64,000 nt of DNA, from the NCBI GenBank assembly GCA_015661075.1, contig JACVQJ010000002.1, forward strand, positions 1 through 64,000, read 5' to 3'. Positions within the stretch are counted from its first letter, which is position 1; each line of letters opens with the position of its first letter. This DNA comes from Parachlamydiales bacterium (lineage in GTDB: Bacteria > Chlamydiota > Chlamydiia > Chlamydiales > SM23-39). Below the pieces are notes generated by a model. That model was not told where the DNA came from. It ran no database searches and saw only the letters and a program-made list of their open reading frames with translations. The translations under genes were made by a program, and so were the position numbers. Positions 51,357 through 60,240 of this stretch are shown here, one piece after another.

Positions 51357-52346
51357 TTACTCCTTGTGAACATAATTCAGAGGTGTATTCTGAATTTCAT
51401 CAAAATATTTTTCCACCCAAAATACTGTTTGCTCGATTCCAGCGTCGAAAGAAATTCTCGGAGTCCAACCGAATTCTTTGCGCGCTTTTGTCGAATCGAT
51501 AGTATAGGCTTTATCCTGTCCAAGACGCTCTGGGACCTCACGCGTAACTTTGGTAAAATCCTTGCCCATTTTTTTACATATCGTGGCCACTACATCGCGC
51601 ACAGCAGTGCCGTGATTGGGAGAGAAGTGGTAGATTTCTCCCACGCGGCCGTGCTCCATGGCAAACAGCTCTCCTTGTGACACATCGCGGATGTGAATAT
51701 ACGACTTCACAGCAACGCCACCGCCATGCAATTCGATGGTTTTGCCAAGCTTAAGATAGATCGCAGAGCGGGGAATGATTTTGAAGAGCTGTTGATGAGC
51801 GCCATAGACATTGGTCGCGCGGATCATGACCAGCGGAAAAGAAAAATTTTTGACGAAGGTAAACAGAGATAGATCACCTGCCGCTTTAGAGGCTGCGTAG
51901 GGCGTGCTGGGGTTAAGCGGTGCATCTTCTTTGATGTTGCCTACACAAGTGCCATACACTTCGGGAGACGAAATGTGCACGTATCGTTTGAGATAAGAAA
52001 GGTTTTTAAGAAGATCAGCCAGCTGCGTGATCGCAACGGCATTCGTTTGAAACCACTGATGGGGATTTTCCCAACTGGGAGCCACCTCACTTTGCGCGGC
52101 AAAATTGACGATATATTCCGGTTGGAATTCGTCGATCACTTTTTTTAATTGATCAAAATTTCGGTTGAGATCGATCTGCTGAAAGGTAAAATAGGGAGAC
52201 TTTCGCAATAAATAGGGAAGAAACAGGACAGATTTTTCCGGCGAACGGCTAATCCCGACAACCTTGTATTCTTTCTTTTCCAAAAGAAGATCTATGAAAT
52301 CGCTTCCTGAAAAAGAATTGCTGCCAATCACAAGTATTTTTTTCAT
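51357..52346 (-). CDS. NDP-sugar 4,6-dehydratase-like epimerase (extended SDR)
   Basis: A 329-residue extended SDR: LVIGSNSFSGSDFIDLLL (cofactor loop), NFAAQSEVAPSWENP, HISSPEVYG and TPYAASKAAGDL (Tyr and Lys of the active site; the Thr-Pro-Tyr-Ala form is usual for GDP-mannose/dTDP-glucose dehydratases), then RATNVYGAHQ. It likely makes a 4-keto-6-deoxy sugar or acts on one. It sits between the E1-like pair and a methyltransferase gene, spaced by six bases on each side. Confidence 0.87.
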   Translation of the reverse strand: MKKILVIGSNSFSGSDFIDLLLEKKEYKVVGISRSPEKSVLFLPYLLRKSPYFTFQQIDLNRNFDQLKKVIDEFQPEYIVNFAAQSEVAPSWENPHQWFQTNAVAITQLADLLKNLSYLKRYVHISSPEVYGTCVGNIKEDAPLNPSTPYAASKAAGDLSLFTFVKNFSFPLVMIRATNVYGAHQQLFKIIPRSAIYLKLGKTIELHGGGVAVKSYIHIRDVSQGELFAMEHGRVGEIYHFSPNHGTAVRDVVATICKKMGKDFTKVTREVPERLGQDKAYTIDSTKARKEFGWTPRISFDAGIEQTVFWVEKYFDEIQNTPLNYVHKE

Positions 52347-52352
52347 ATTCTC

Positions 52353-53426
52353 CTAAAATGGTCCAGTAAAGCTGGGATCAGGCGTATCAAGGGGTTTAAG
52401 CATCCGCTGTTGAAGTATTTCTGCGAGAAGGGCTTCGGAGCGCATTGGCCGATCCAACATTTTCAAAGCCAAAGATGTGATTTCTTTTGCTCCAGGATAA
52501 TAGTGGTTTGACAAGGCCCAGCTTGTTGGCGTGATGGAATCGGGATACGTCACCCGTTGAGGTGCTCCCTTCAGGCGGCACCATGCTTTTTCAGTTACCA
52601 TGGCAATGATTTCTGCAGCAAATCCCCCCGTTTTCCAATCATCGTCGGCCACAATCAACCGCCCTGTTTTACAAACAGATTGTAAAATGGCGCTTTCATC
52701 CAGCGGCCGCAAGGAGCGCAAATCGATCACTTCGGCTTCAATGCCCTCCTGAGATAATAATTGCGCTGCTTTCCACGCCTCCAAAGTCATATGCGAAGAG
52801 GCCACGATCGTTAGATCGCTCCCGGTTTTCGTGATTTTAGCCTGTCCAAAAGGAACGTAAAAGACCTCTTTTGGCACATTTCCATAAATGCCGTGAAGCC
52901 AGCGATGTTCCAGATAGATGACGGGATCGTCGCCGGTCATTGCGCTCATGAGGAGTCCTTTTGCATCATATGGATTGGAAGGAGCTACCACATTAAGGCC
53001 GGGGATATGAGCGAACAAACTGTGCAGCGACTGGGAGTGCTGAGGCCCCTGGCCCCAGCCTCTTCCAATGATCAGTCGAATCACCAACGGCACTTTCATC
53101 TGCCCGGCAAACATCGTCCGCCATTTAGCTGCATTATTGATGAGTTGATCGAGCGCCAATAAAAAAAAGTCCGCTCGCTGATGCGTCATGATGGGGCGCA
53201 TGCCGCCGATCGCCGTGCCGATCGCGATGCCTGTCATCGCGTTTTCTGATGTCGGCATATCCAAAACTCGCTCAGATCCATATTTTTCAGCCAAGCCCAA
53301 CGTCGTGCCAAAAATTCCTTTTGGATCCGGCACTCCAAGTCCCATGACATAGATGCTGGGGTCTGCGGCCATTGCCTGATCGGTCGCCTCGCGAATCGCC
53401 TCATAAAATTTCAAAGATCTAATCAT
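52353..53426 (-). CDS. PDH E1-beta-like thiamine-diphosphate enzyme subunit
   Basis: A 357-residue protein corresponding to the beta subunit of 2-oxo acid dehydrogenase E1: MPTSENAMTGIAIGTAIGG (catalytic Glu), RADFFLLALDQLINNAAKW, GRGWGQGPQHSQSLHSLFAHIPGL and VIYLEHRWLHG, then the C-terminal domain LRSLRPLDESAIL. No E2 or E3 gene is nearby, so it does not belong to a classical dehydrogenase complex. Its start overlaps the alpha subunit's stop by four bases. Related pairs (AviB1/AviB2 of avilamycin) attach two-carbon branches to sugars. Confidence 0.9.
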   Translation of the reverse strand: MIRSLKFYEAIREATDQAMAADPSIYVMGLGVPDPKGIFGTTLGLAEKYGSERVLDMPTSENAMTGIAIGTAIGGMRPIMTHQRADFFLLALDQLINNAAKWRTMFAGQMKVPLVIRLIIGRGWGQGPQHSQSLHSLFAHIPGLNVVAPSNPYDAKGLLMSAMTGDDPVIYLEHRWLHGIYGNVPKEVFYVPFGQAKITKTGSDLTIVASSHMTLEAWKAAQLLSQEGIEAEVIDLRSLRPLDESAILQSVCKTGRLIVADDDWKTGGFAAEIIAMVTEKAWCRLKGAPQRVTYPDSITPTSWALSNHYYPGAKEITSLALKMLDRPMRSEALLAEILQQRMLKPLDTPDPSFTGPF

Positions 53427-54382
53427 CTTACTTCCGGAAATGGACTGTTCAGAGCGAACTGGAACGCATCGATGATCTCATCGTCGATTTGCTGCCGGAT
53501 GCTTTCATCATCAAATTGATGGCTCAATCGTTTAAGGGGGCATCGCGTTTCCCAAGACGCCGCCTCTTCATGGGTGCGGTAGCCGATATGATTATCAAAA
53601 TTCGGCCCGCAATGCTCACGAAACCGATACGTCGTGAATTCAAGATAAACCGGTCCTTTCCCACTATGGATATGCGCCACGGCGCTCTGCGATTTTTCTA
53701 ATACTTCCTCGACCACATTTCCGTCCCCGGAATCGACATGCAGTCCATGCGCTCGCGCAATTTGCAAACGGCTGCGCGAAAGAGGCTGTCGAACATGCAA
53801 AGGGGAATAAACCGAATATAAATTATTTTCGCAGACAAAAAGAACCGGCAAACGCTTTAAGGCAGCAAAATTCAGAGATTCCGCCCAGACACCCTCCTCT
53901 GTCGATCCCTCGCCAAAAAAAATTACCGTCAAATGAGGCTCTCTTTTCAAATGAGCCGCAAAAGCCAGCCCAACGCCGATGGGAATACTTCCACCGACAA
54001 TGGGAGTCGATCCCATCATTCCATGTTCTAAATCGACAAGATGCATGGAGCCGCCCCAACCCTGGCAGCATCCTGTTTTCTTGCCATAAATCTCGGCGAT
54101 CATCTTGCGGAGACTGCCCCCCTTCGCCAAATAATGGGCATGAGCGCGGTGGCTGCTGACAATTTGGTCTGTTTGTAAAAGAGCTTTACACACTCCAACG
54201 GCGATCGCCTCTTGCCCAATGCTTAGATGAACAGGGCAGCGCATCTGCTGCTCAGGGTAGCGTGCTGCGATGGCTTCTTCGATCCGCCGTATCCTTAACA
54301 TTTCGAAATACAATTTCAGCAAAATACTTTTGTCTGTGCAAATCATTGGCAGATGCAAGAGCCTCAAAAGATGATAGAACAA
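53423..54382 (-). CDS. PDH E1-alpha-like thiamine-diphosphate enzyme subunit
   Basis: A 319-residue alpha subunit: LSIGQEAIAVGVC, SSHRAHAHYLAKG, GWGGSMHLVD, and the thiamine-diphosphate motif beginning GEGSTEEGVWAE and ending VCENN (G-x-G then N-N, about 30 residues apart). The start could be ATG 54382 or 54346; the shared frame begins at LYFEMLRIRRIEEAI in both cases. It pairs with the 52353 gene as a heterotetrameric decarboxylase-type enzyme. The context with SDRs, methyltransferases and transketolase suggests carbon-branch formation on a sugar. Confidence 0.9.
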   Translation of the reverse strand: MFYHLLRLLHLPMICTDKSILLKLYFEMLRIRRIEEAIAARYPEQQMRCPVHLSIGQEAIAVGVCKALLQTDQIVSSHRAHAHYLAKGGSLRKMIAEIYGKKTGCCQGWGGSMHLVDLEHGMMGSTPIVGGSIPIGVGLAFAAHLKREPHLTVIFFGEGSTEEGVWAESLNFAALKRLPVLFVCENNLYSVYSPLHVRQPLSRSRLQIARAHGLHVDSGDGNVVEEVLEKSQSAVAHIHSGKGPVYLEFTTYRFREHCGPNFDNHIGYRTHEEAASWETRCPLKRLSHQFDDESIRQQIDDEIIDAFQFALNSPFPEVR

Positions 54383-54385
54383 ATG

Positions 54386-55309
54386 CTAGCCCATGCGTTT
54401 TTTTTTGTAATCAAAAGACTGTATGATTTTACGGAAAAAATTGCATGTTTTTCGATAAAATGCCGAGGGAATGTATTTCCATAATGAAATTTGGAACAAA
54501 AGATGGAAAAAAACATCTGAACTAATCAAACCTAAAACACCAGAGCGAGAAAAAATCTTCTGAAAGGAAGCAGATTCCTGAGAAAGAAGCTCGAACAGAC
54601 AGCGGTAAATCATATTTTTTTTAAGATAGAGACGGTTCCATTTCGCGCTATACGATTGGGTTGATACTCGGAACGCTCCAAAAGATTGGGGTACATAGAC
54701 GATGCCATGCAATAGTGCGATTTTGCAATTTAAATACCAATCACAGAGATGTTTAAGCCCTTCATTCAGACAGCCGTATTTCACTACCAGATCCCGGCGA
54801 TATAGGGAAGCGTGGGTCGGTATCCAGAGTGAAGTTAGCAAGAATTGTTTTTTGATACTATCCGATGGAATCAAAGTGGCCTGTTTTTGATGGCAGATGG
54901 ACACCCTTTTGAAATGGTACGGCTTTTCGTTTGTAAACATGGTAGGAATCGAGCAGCAAATGCCAGCTTCTGGATAGAGATCGAGATAGTGGGCGCCGAG
55001 TTCAAAAGAATTGGGAAGAACCTGATCGTCAGCTGCGCACAAAAAGATGTATTTTCCCGTTGCATGGGTAATACATGTATTCATCGCATTCGCAGGTCCT
55101 TGATTCGTAGCGTTTTGAATAAGTGTTAGCTCGGGGTGCCTTTTTTGATATTCAAGGATAAAAGGAATGCTTTCATCTGTTGAAGCATCATCAATCAAGA
55201 TGACTTCTTTCGGCGCGACTGACTGGGAGAAAATGGCATCCAGGCATTCAGGTAAAAAACTGGCATGATTAAAATTGGTGATTAAAACGGAAATGTCAAC
55301 TTGTTTCAT
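54386..55309 (-). CDS. Family 2 glycosyltransferase
   Basis: A 307-residue GT-A enzyme. The N-terminal half carries DISVLITNFNHASFLPECL, EVILIDDASTDESIPFIL, ATNQGPANAMNTCITHATG and the DxD-like FLCAADDQVL. The C-terminal part (KHLCDWYLNCKIALLHG) has the usual acceptor-side W/D region and a hydrophobic tail. It should add one sugar to the growing lipid-linked glycan at the cytoplasmic membrane. Confidence 0.9.
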   Translation of the reverse strand: MKQVDISVLITNFNHASFLPECLDAIFSQSVAPKEVILIDDASTDESIPFILEYQKRHPELTLIQNATNQGPANAMNTCITHATGKYIFLCAADDQVLPNSFELGAHYLDLYPEAGICCSIPTMFTNEKPYHFKRVSICHQKQATLIPSDSIKKQFLLTSLWIPTHASLYRRDLVVKYGCLNEGLKHLCDWYLNCKIALLHGIVYVPQSFGAFRVSTQSYSAKWNRLYLKKNMIYRCLFELLSQESASFQKIFSRSGVLGLISSDVFFHLLFQISLWKYIPSAFYRKTCNFFRKIIQSFDYKKKRMG

Positions 55310-55324
55310 GTTTTAGGGCCGCCT

Positions 55325-56683
55325 TCAATTGTATTTAGGGGAAGAAAGGTAGGTTTCGCACGGAACTTCAGGGATATCGTACAAGTCGATGTGTGCGGGA
55401 TGAAGCGATTGTTTGAACTCTTTTTGCAGGGAAGTATATTTCATCCATGCCTCAAATGGCTGCGGCATGAGTTGTAAAAACTCCTCGGCGGCATATATTA
55501 ATTCTTCTTCATCTAATTCGATGTACTCGAGTCCTTCTTCGAACGAATGGATTCCCACATTAAAAAAACATGGGCGTTTCAACAAGTCCTTCCAGTGGAT
55601 CAATTCTCGTTTCTTGCTATCCCAGACGTGTTTGGGGAAAAAGCGGCATCTGATTTTAGGATTAATTGTGGCGAGTTCGACGTAATTCAATCCCAAAACG
55701 GGGACATTGCAAATCGTGGCGAATACTTCTGGTCCTGTCTTCGGCATGATCGCGAAGGAGCATTGTGTAAATAAACGATAATCGTTTTCAGGAGAAGTCT
55801 CGGAGGATTTGAAATATTCGATTAACCCTTTTCTGGGAGCCAGCTGTGGCTGCTCGTTTCGTCCCTGAATGACGACAATATAGCCTTTGGCAATCAAAAA
55901 ATCGATCAACGAATTGTATCTCTCAGGATGGTGAATGCTTCGGTTGCTTCTCGAAGTATTGAGATAGTCTTTACAATTCAAATTCATGACAACATAAGGT
56001 GTTCCAATGATCAGTTTTTTGAGAAGATCAGAATCGCGAGAAGTTCTTGGCAATGGGGTGGGTGCTTTGGAGGCGAATTGATAGAATAGCTGGATCATGT
56101 CCTGATATACGAATTTTCGATTATCATTTTGTCTCTGAATATGTAGATAAGCATCGAGAAATGCTTTCGAGAAGGGCCAGGGTTTTTTTAAAGCAGGATC
56201 AAAAGCGGATATATAACAAGAGATGTTTTCAGGCTTTTTCCTGCAAAAAGTCATGTCGAAAATGAACAGGGCATGCGGCCAGCGGCAACAGGCATAAGCA
56301 TAGATTGGATTCAAAGTACAATACTGTATAAGTTCTCTTCGAAATATGGAGAAGATGAATCTTGAGAATCGATTGTCAAATGCAATGATTTCAACATTTG
56401 GACAGATGACCTTCGCTAATTTAACGGCTACGTGAGAGTTTGGAATGAAAATCACCAGACATACCGGGCCTCTTTCCCGATGCCAGCATCCTGCGTAATG
56501 CATGAGGAGCAGCCATGTACCAAAGTCGAACCGGGTCATAAAAAAAAGCTGGCAGAAACGGGGAATCTTTTCGATTTTCGAAACAAAATAGTATTTTAGG
56601 ATGGGAAAATAAAAAAGATTAAAAACCGTATAAATCGGAAACAATATTTTTTTTGCGATATTTTTAATAAATTTCAGGTTCAT
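55325..56683 (-). CDS. TIGR04372-like glycosyltransferase
   Basis: A 452-residue protein with an N-terminal amphipathic/hydrophobic stretch (ILFPIYTVFNLFYFPIL). The C-terminal half resembles the TIGR04372 proteins: PYVVMNLNCKDYLNTS, YNSLIDFLIAKGYIVVIQG, NDYRLFTQCSFAIMPKTGPEVFATICNVPVLGLNYVE (read in parts). I chose ATG 56683 because it lies 8 bases after the stop of a 44-codon open frame that is itself coupled to the upstream gene; starts at 56755 or 56848 would add a basic tail but have no ribosome binding site. It is a probable second member of the family at 38772. Confidence 0.65.
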   Translation of the reverse strand: MNLKFIKNIAKKILFPIYTVFNLFYFPILKYYFVSKIEKIPRFCQLFFMTRFDFGTWLLLMHYAGCWHRERGPVCLVIFIPNSHVAVKLAKVICPNVEIIAFDNRFSRFIFSIFRRELIQYCTLNPIYAYACCRWPHALFIFDMTFCRKKPENISCYISAFDPALKKPWPFSKAFLDAYLHIQRQNDNRKFVYQDMIQLFYQFASKAPTPLPRTSRDSDLLKKLIIGTPYVVMNLNCKDYLNTSRSNRSIHHPERYNSLIDFLIAKGYIVVIQGRNEQPQLAPRKGLIEYFKSSETSPENDYRLFTQCSFAIMPKTGPEVFATICNVPVLGLNYVELATINPKIRCRFFPKHVWDSKKRELIHWKDLLKRPCFFNVGIHSFEEGLEYIELDEEELIYAAEEFLQLMPQPFEAWMKYTSLQKEFKQSLHPAHIDLYDIPEVPCETYLSSPKYN

Positions 56684-56691
56684 GAGATTCG

Positions 56692-56826
56692 TCAATGTTT
56701 GATTGTTTGTGGGTTTTGTAGAATTAACCTTAATGTTTTTAGTATGTAAGTCCATTGAGGATGGCTGATCTGTTTTTGCCAAACAGATCCTGAATGTTCT
56801 ATATGAACGGATTTTATTAGTTTCAT
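56692..56826 (-). other. 44-codon open frame, coupled leader or frameshifted 5' end
   Basis: An ATG that overlaps the stop of the upstream glycosyltransferase gene (ATGA) and has an AAAGGAG ribosome binding site opens a frame reading [17 protein letters not shown] and ending NPQTIKH. It stops 8 bases before ATG 56683 of the next gene, in another frame. Either it is a small translated leader that feeds ribosomes to the next gene, or it is the original N-terminus of that glycosyltransferase, separated by a frameshift. Confidence 0.5.
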
Positions 56827-57905
56827 TTTTTCTCTCCTTTAACTTCATGCAGGAAAAGATTTCGATAATATCGGGCTGTCTGGCTCCATTGGAACATTTT
56901 GACTCGCTCTAAGCCTTTTTGAATGAGTCGGGTTTTGAGGACTGGATTGCTGGCGAGGTTCGCAATCGCATTGCGAATATCCTCAGGTTTCTCAGGATCA
57001 ATGTATAGGCTAGCATCGCCGCACACTTCTGGAAGGCTGGCTGCTTGGGAGACGATCGTTGGGCAGCCGCAACACATCGCTTCGAGGGGAGGTAATCCGA
57101 AGCCTTCATAAAAAGAGGGCAAGATGAGCATTTCAGCAAGACTATACAAGATGGGCAGGTCGATGTTGGGGACCTCGCCTAAAAAAAAGACCATTTTCTG
57201 ATCAGCGGTTTTTTGGGAATTTCTCGATTCTTTCCCTTTACCGACGATTGCCAACCCCAATTGTGGCGATTCGATTTTGGAAAAAGCGTTGAGCAGGGAT
57301 CCAAGATTTTTATGTGGCTTCAAGTTGCCCACAAACAATACAAATTTTTCGGGCAGGCCATATTTTTTGCGAACGGTTTCTCGAGAAAATGGATCGACGA
57401 TGCGGGAAAACTGTTTGTGATTCACCGCAACTGGAATCACGTGCAATCTGTTTTGAGGCGCTCCTAAATATCGAATCAATTCCCCTTTGGAAAATTCTGA
57501 GTCGGTAATGACGGCATCGGAATGATGCAAAGCTCGGCTCATCACGAATCGAGCATATTTTCGCTCGGGCCATGAGAGAAATTGTCCCAGAGCCAGATGG
57601 CAAGCGTCATGAATCGTGACGATCCGTTTTCTAGCGCGGATGGGCAACAGAGGAATGTTGTAATGAGGCGACCAAAATAGATCGCAGCGCGGGATCTTCA
57701 ATGGAAAGGCAAGTTGTTCCTGAATCGAATAAATGGGTGCGCTGAAGTGAATCAGTTCGATATCTTTGCACCAGTCCTGATTGAGTTTGTCGACGAGGAG
57801 AGTTACGCGAAACGGGGGCTGATTCAGGTAAGGAACCAATTGGCGGATACAGGTGCCGATTCCTGATGAAAAAGCCATTCGGGCGTCAATGGTCAGCTTG
57901 ATCAT
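56823..57905 (-). CDS. Family 4 glycosyltransferase
   Basis: A 360-residue GT-B enzyme. The N-terminal half begins [21 protein letters not shown] and contains [13 protein letters not shown] and [11 protein letters not shown]; the donor-binding half has [20 protein letters not shown] and the E-x7-E motif in [17 protein letters not shown] with [12 protein letters not shown]. The ATG at 57905 overlaps the gmd stop by four bases; the longer open frame to 58007 lies inside gmd. GDP-mannose or a derivative made by Gmd would be a logical donor. Confidence 0.92.
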   Translation of the reverse strand: MIKLTIDARMAFSSGIGTCIRQLVPYLNQPPFRVTLLVDKLNQDWCKDIELIHFSAPIYSIQEQLAFPLKIPRCDLFWSPHYNIPLLPIRARKRIVTIHDACHLALGQFLSWPERKYARFVMSRALHHSDAVITDSEFSKGELIRYLGAPQNRLHVIPVAVNHKQFSRIVDPFSRETVRKKYGLPEKFVLFVGNLKPHKNLGSLLNAFSKIESPQLGLAIVGKGKESRNSQKTADQKMVFFLGEVPNIDLPILYSLAEMLILPSFYEGFGLPPLEAMCCGCPTIVSQAASLPEVCGDASLYIDPEKPEDIRNAIANLASNPVLKTRLIQKGLERVKMFQWSQTARYYRNLFLHEVKGEKK

Positions 57906-58939
57906 AATAAAGCAGGTTCTTCGATGTGCGTTCTTTGGGAGAGCGATTCTCGATCGGACTGTACCATCATCTTCACTAACTCTTCGACGGATGTTCTGGG
58001 CGTCCATCCCAGTATATTTTTTGCTTTGGCCGGATTGCCGAGAAGAAACGAGACTTCGGCCGGGCGAAAAAATTGGGGAGAGACCTCCACGAGTACTCTT
58101 CCGTTGGGAGCGATGCCTTTTTCATTCACGCCTTTTCCTTTCCAATCGAGATCGATCCCGATCTCTCGAAAAGCCATTTCGACAAAACTGCGCACGGTCG
58201 TTGTCTGGCCGGTCGCGAGAACAAAATCTTCCGGCTTTTCCTGCTGCAGCATCATCCACATCCCTTCGACAAAATCACGGGCATAGCCCCAATCGCGCTG
58301 CGCATCCAGATTTCCCAAGACCAGTTTCTCCTTCTTGCCGGCGGCGATCTTGGCGACAGCCAAGGTGATTTTTCTCGATACAAATGTTTCGCCGCGCCGC
58401 GGACTTTCGTGGTTGAACAGGATGCCATTGCATGCATACATTTCGTAGGCTTCGCGGTAATTGACCACCATCCAATAGGCGTAGAGCTTGGCTACGCCAT
58501 AGGGCGAGCGAGGATAAAATGGAGTGGTTTCTGTCTGCGGCGTTTCCTGGACTTTACCGAACAGCTCGGAAGTAGAAGCCTGATAAAAGCGGATTTTGGG
58601 ATTATGGGTTTTGATGGCGTCAAGAAGGCGCAATACGCCGACCCCATCGACATCGGCGGTATATTCGGGCATTTCGAATGATACTTTAACGTGGCTCATG
58701 GCGGCGAGGTTGTACACTTCGTCGGGATTCGTTTTTTCAATGACGCGCTTGATGCTGGGAGAGTCGCTTAAATCGCCTTCGTGCAATTTGATTTTCCCTC
58801 GCAAGTGCTCGATGCGGGAGTAGTTCGGCGAAGAGGATCTTCGTACAAGGCCATGAACGGCATAGCCTTTTTCTAGCAAAAATTCAGCGAGATAAGAACC
58901 GTCTTGTCCCGTAATGCCAGTAATGAGCGCTTTTTTCAT
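57902..58939 (-). CDS. gmd: GDP-mannose 4,6-dehydratase
   Basis: A 345-residue extended SDR converting GDP-D-mannose to GDP-4-keto-6-deoxy-D-mannose, the precursor of GDP-fucose, rhamnose, colitose and perosamine. The motifs are nearly canonical: [85 protein letters not shown] (Tyr and Lys) and [18 protein letters not shown], with [18 protein letters not shown]. First gene of the long minus-strand operon; ManC, which supplies GDP-mannose, is encoded in the divergent operon. Confidence 0.96.
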   Translation of the reverse strand: MKKALITGITGQDGSYLAEFLLEKGYAVHGLVRRSSSPNYSRIEHLRGKIKLHEGDLSDSPSIKRVIEKTNPDEVYNLAAMSHVKVSFEMPEYTADVDGVGVLRLLDAIKTHNPKIRFYQASTSELFGKVQETPQTETTPFYPRSPYGVAKLYAYWMVVNYREAYEMYACNGILFNHESPRRGETFVSRKITLAVAKIAAGKKEKLVLGNLDAQRDWGYARDFVEGMWMMLQQEKPEDFVLATGQTTTVRSFVEMAFREIGIDLDWKGKGVNEKGIAPNGRVLVEVSPQFFRPAEVSFLLGNPAKAKNILGWTPRTSVEELVKMMVQSDRESLSQRTHIEEPALL

Positions 58940-58950
58940 CGATTCCCCGC

Positions 58951-58979
58951 TTGTTTACGATTGGCCAGAGTTGTATGAT
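58951..58979 (+). promoter_or_regulatory. Putative promoter of the 59026-62713 operon
   Basis: TTGTTT (58951-58956) and TATGAT (58974-58979) are separated by 17 bases in the divergent gap between gmd and the LhgO-like gene. The -10 matches the consensus at 5 of 6 positions; the -35 is weak. An AGGGTAGGT sequence before the ATG at 59026 can act as ribosome binding site. Confidence 0.4.
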
Positions 58980-59025
58980 CCCGATCGATAATAATATTCT
59001 CTAAAAGATAAGGGTAGGTATTTCC

Positions 59026-60240
59026 ATGCAGAACAATGTATCAAATTCAATGAAGCAATGCGATTGTTTCGTTATCGGCGCTGGACTCGTGGGTCTTGCG
59101 ACGGCATATCAACTGCTCAAAGAGCGTCCCCATCTCAAACTCATCGTGGGCGAAAAGGAAATCAAACCGGCGCAGCATCAATCCGGACGAAACAGCGGTG
59201 TCGTTCATAGCGGCATTTACTATAAGCCCGGTTCTCAGAAAGCGAAGAACTGTATGCAGGGACGAGCCGATTTGCTCAAGTATTGCCAGGAGTCGCGTCT
59301 TCCCATTTTACCGATTCATAAAGTGATTGTCGCGCAAACGCCGCGCGAAGAAGCCTATTTAGAGGAACTGCAGCAACGGGCGAAAGCCAACGGCGTTCCC
59401 GGCGTGCAAGTGGTGGGGCCGGATCGTTTGAAGGAAATTGAGCCGCATGTACGAGCCGCCCAAGCTCTCTATCTGCCCCAGTGCCAGGTCGTCGATTATC
59501 AGGCGGTGGCGGAAAGTTTATGCAACACAATCGAAAAGATGGGCGGAGAGGTTATTTTTGGCGAAAAGATTTTGGATTTGCAAAAAAATACGGTGATTGG
59601 CTCCAGGAATTGCTACCAGCCGCGCGTGACCATCAATTGCGCAGGGCTTTTTTCTGATCGGCTGGCCAAGATTTTTATGGGCTCGATTGAACATCGCATT
59701 TGTCCGTTTCGGGGCGAATATTATCTTCTGAGTGAAAATAAGCGCTCATTGGTCAAAGGAATGATCTATCCCGTACCCGATCCGCGGTTTCCATTTTTAG
59801 GCGTTCATTTGACGCCCATGGTGAATGGTCGGGTGGAGGCGGGGCCGAATGCTGTTTTGGCTCTGGCCCGCGAAGGTTATCGGAGATCCGATTTCAAGTT
59901 CGGCGACATGGGCGAGTTATTGGCTTTTCCCGGTTTTTGGATCATGGCGGCCCGTTATTGGAAAGCGGGCATGTACGAGATGGCGCGATCATTTAGTAAG
60001 ACGCTGTTTGTCAAAGATGTGCAGCGGTTGGTGCCGGATATCGAGGACCGTGATCTGGTGCGAGGCGGTGCGGGAATTCGTGCGCAGGTGATCAAAAGAG
60101 ACGGCTCATTGATGGACGATTTTGCTATTTTGGAAGATCAGCGATCAATCCATGTGATCAATGCGCCATCGCCTGCGGCGACAGCATGCTTTTCGATCGG
60201 GCGTACGATTGCCGGCAAAGCCATGGCGAGGTTGGCATGA
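59026..60240 (+). CDS. lhgO: L-2-hydroxyglutarate oxidase-like FAD enzyme
   Basis: A 404-residue DAO-type flavoprotein. Residues ~12-30 (DCFVIGAGLVGLATAYQLL) form the FAD Rossmann loop; QSGRNSGVVHSGIYYKPGS is nearly identical to the LhgO signature. Further blocks are YLPQCQVVDYQAVAESLC, PFRGEYYLLSENK, LGVHLTPMVNGRVEAGPNA and RGGAGIRAQVI. LhgO oxidises L-2-hydroxyglutarate to 2-oxoglutarate and passes electrons to the membrane quinones. A glycan-related substrate is also possible since it heads an operon with a glycosyltransferase and manC (four-base overlap with the next gene). Confidence 0.87.
   Translation: MQNNVSNSMKQCDCFVIGAGLVGLATAYQLLKERPHLKLIVGEKEIKPAQHQSGRNSGVVHSGIYYKPGSQKAKNCMQGRADLLKYCQESRLPILPIHKVIVAQTPREEAYLEELQQRAKANGVPGVQVVGPDRLKEIEPHVRAAQALYLPQCQVVDYQAVAESLCNTIEKMGGEVIFGEKILDLQKNTVIGSRNCYQPRVTINCAGLFSDRLAKIFMGSIEHRICPFRGEYYLLSENKRSLVKGMIYPVPDPRFPFLGVHLTPMVNGRVEAGPNAVLALAREGYRRSDFKFGDMGELLAFPGFWIMAARYWKAGMYEMARSFSKTLFVKDVQRLVPDIEDRDLVRGGAGIRAQVIKRDGSLMDDFAILEDQRSIHVINAPSPAATACFSIGRTIAGKAMARLA

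Noticed and set aside
52665-52690. TTTTACAA-N5-TTGTAAAA palindrome in the E1-beta gene
   Set aside because: The half-sites face the other way from the TGTAAA-N5-TTTACA motif, and the site is inside a coding region, so I do not count it with that group.
54174-54190. TGTAAA-N5-TTTACA inside the E1-alpha gene as a regulatory site
   Set aside because: It is within a conserved coding segment far from a gene start; probably coincidental, although it counts in the motif tally.
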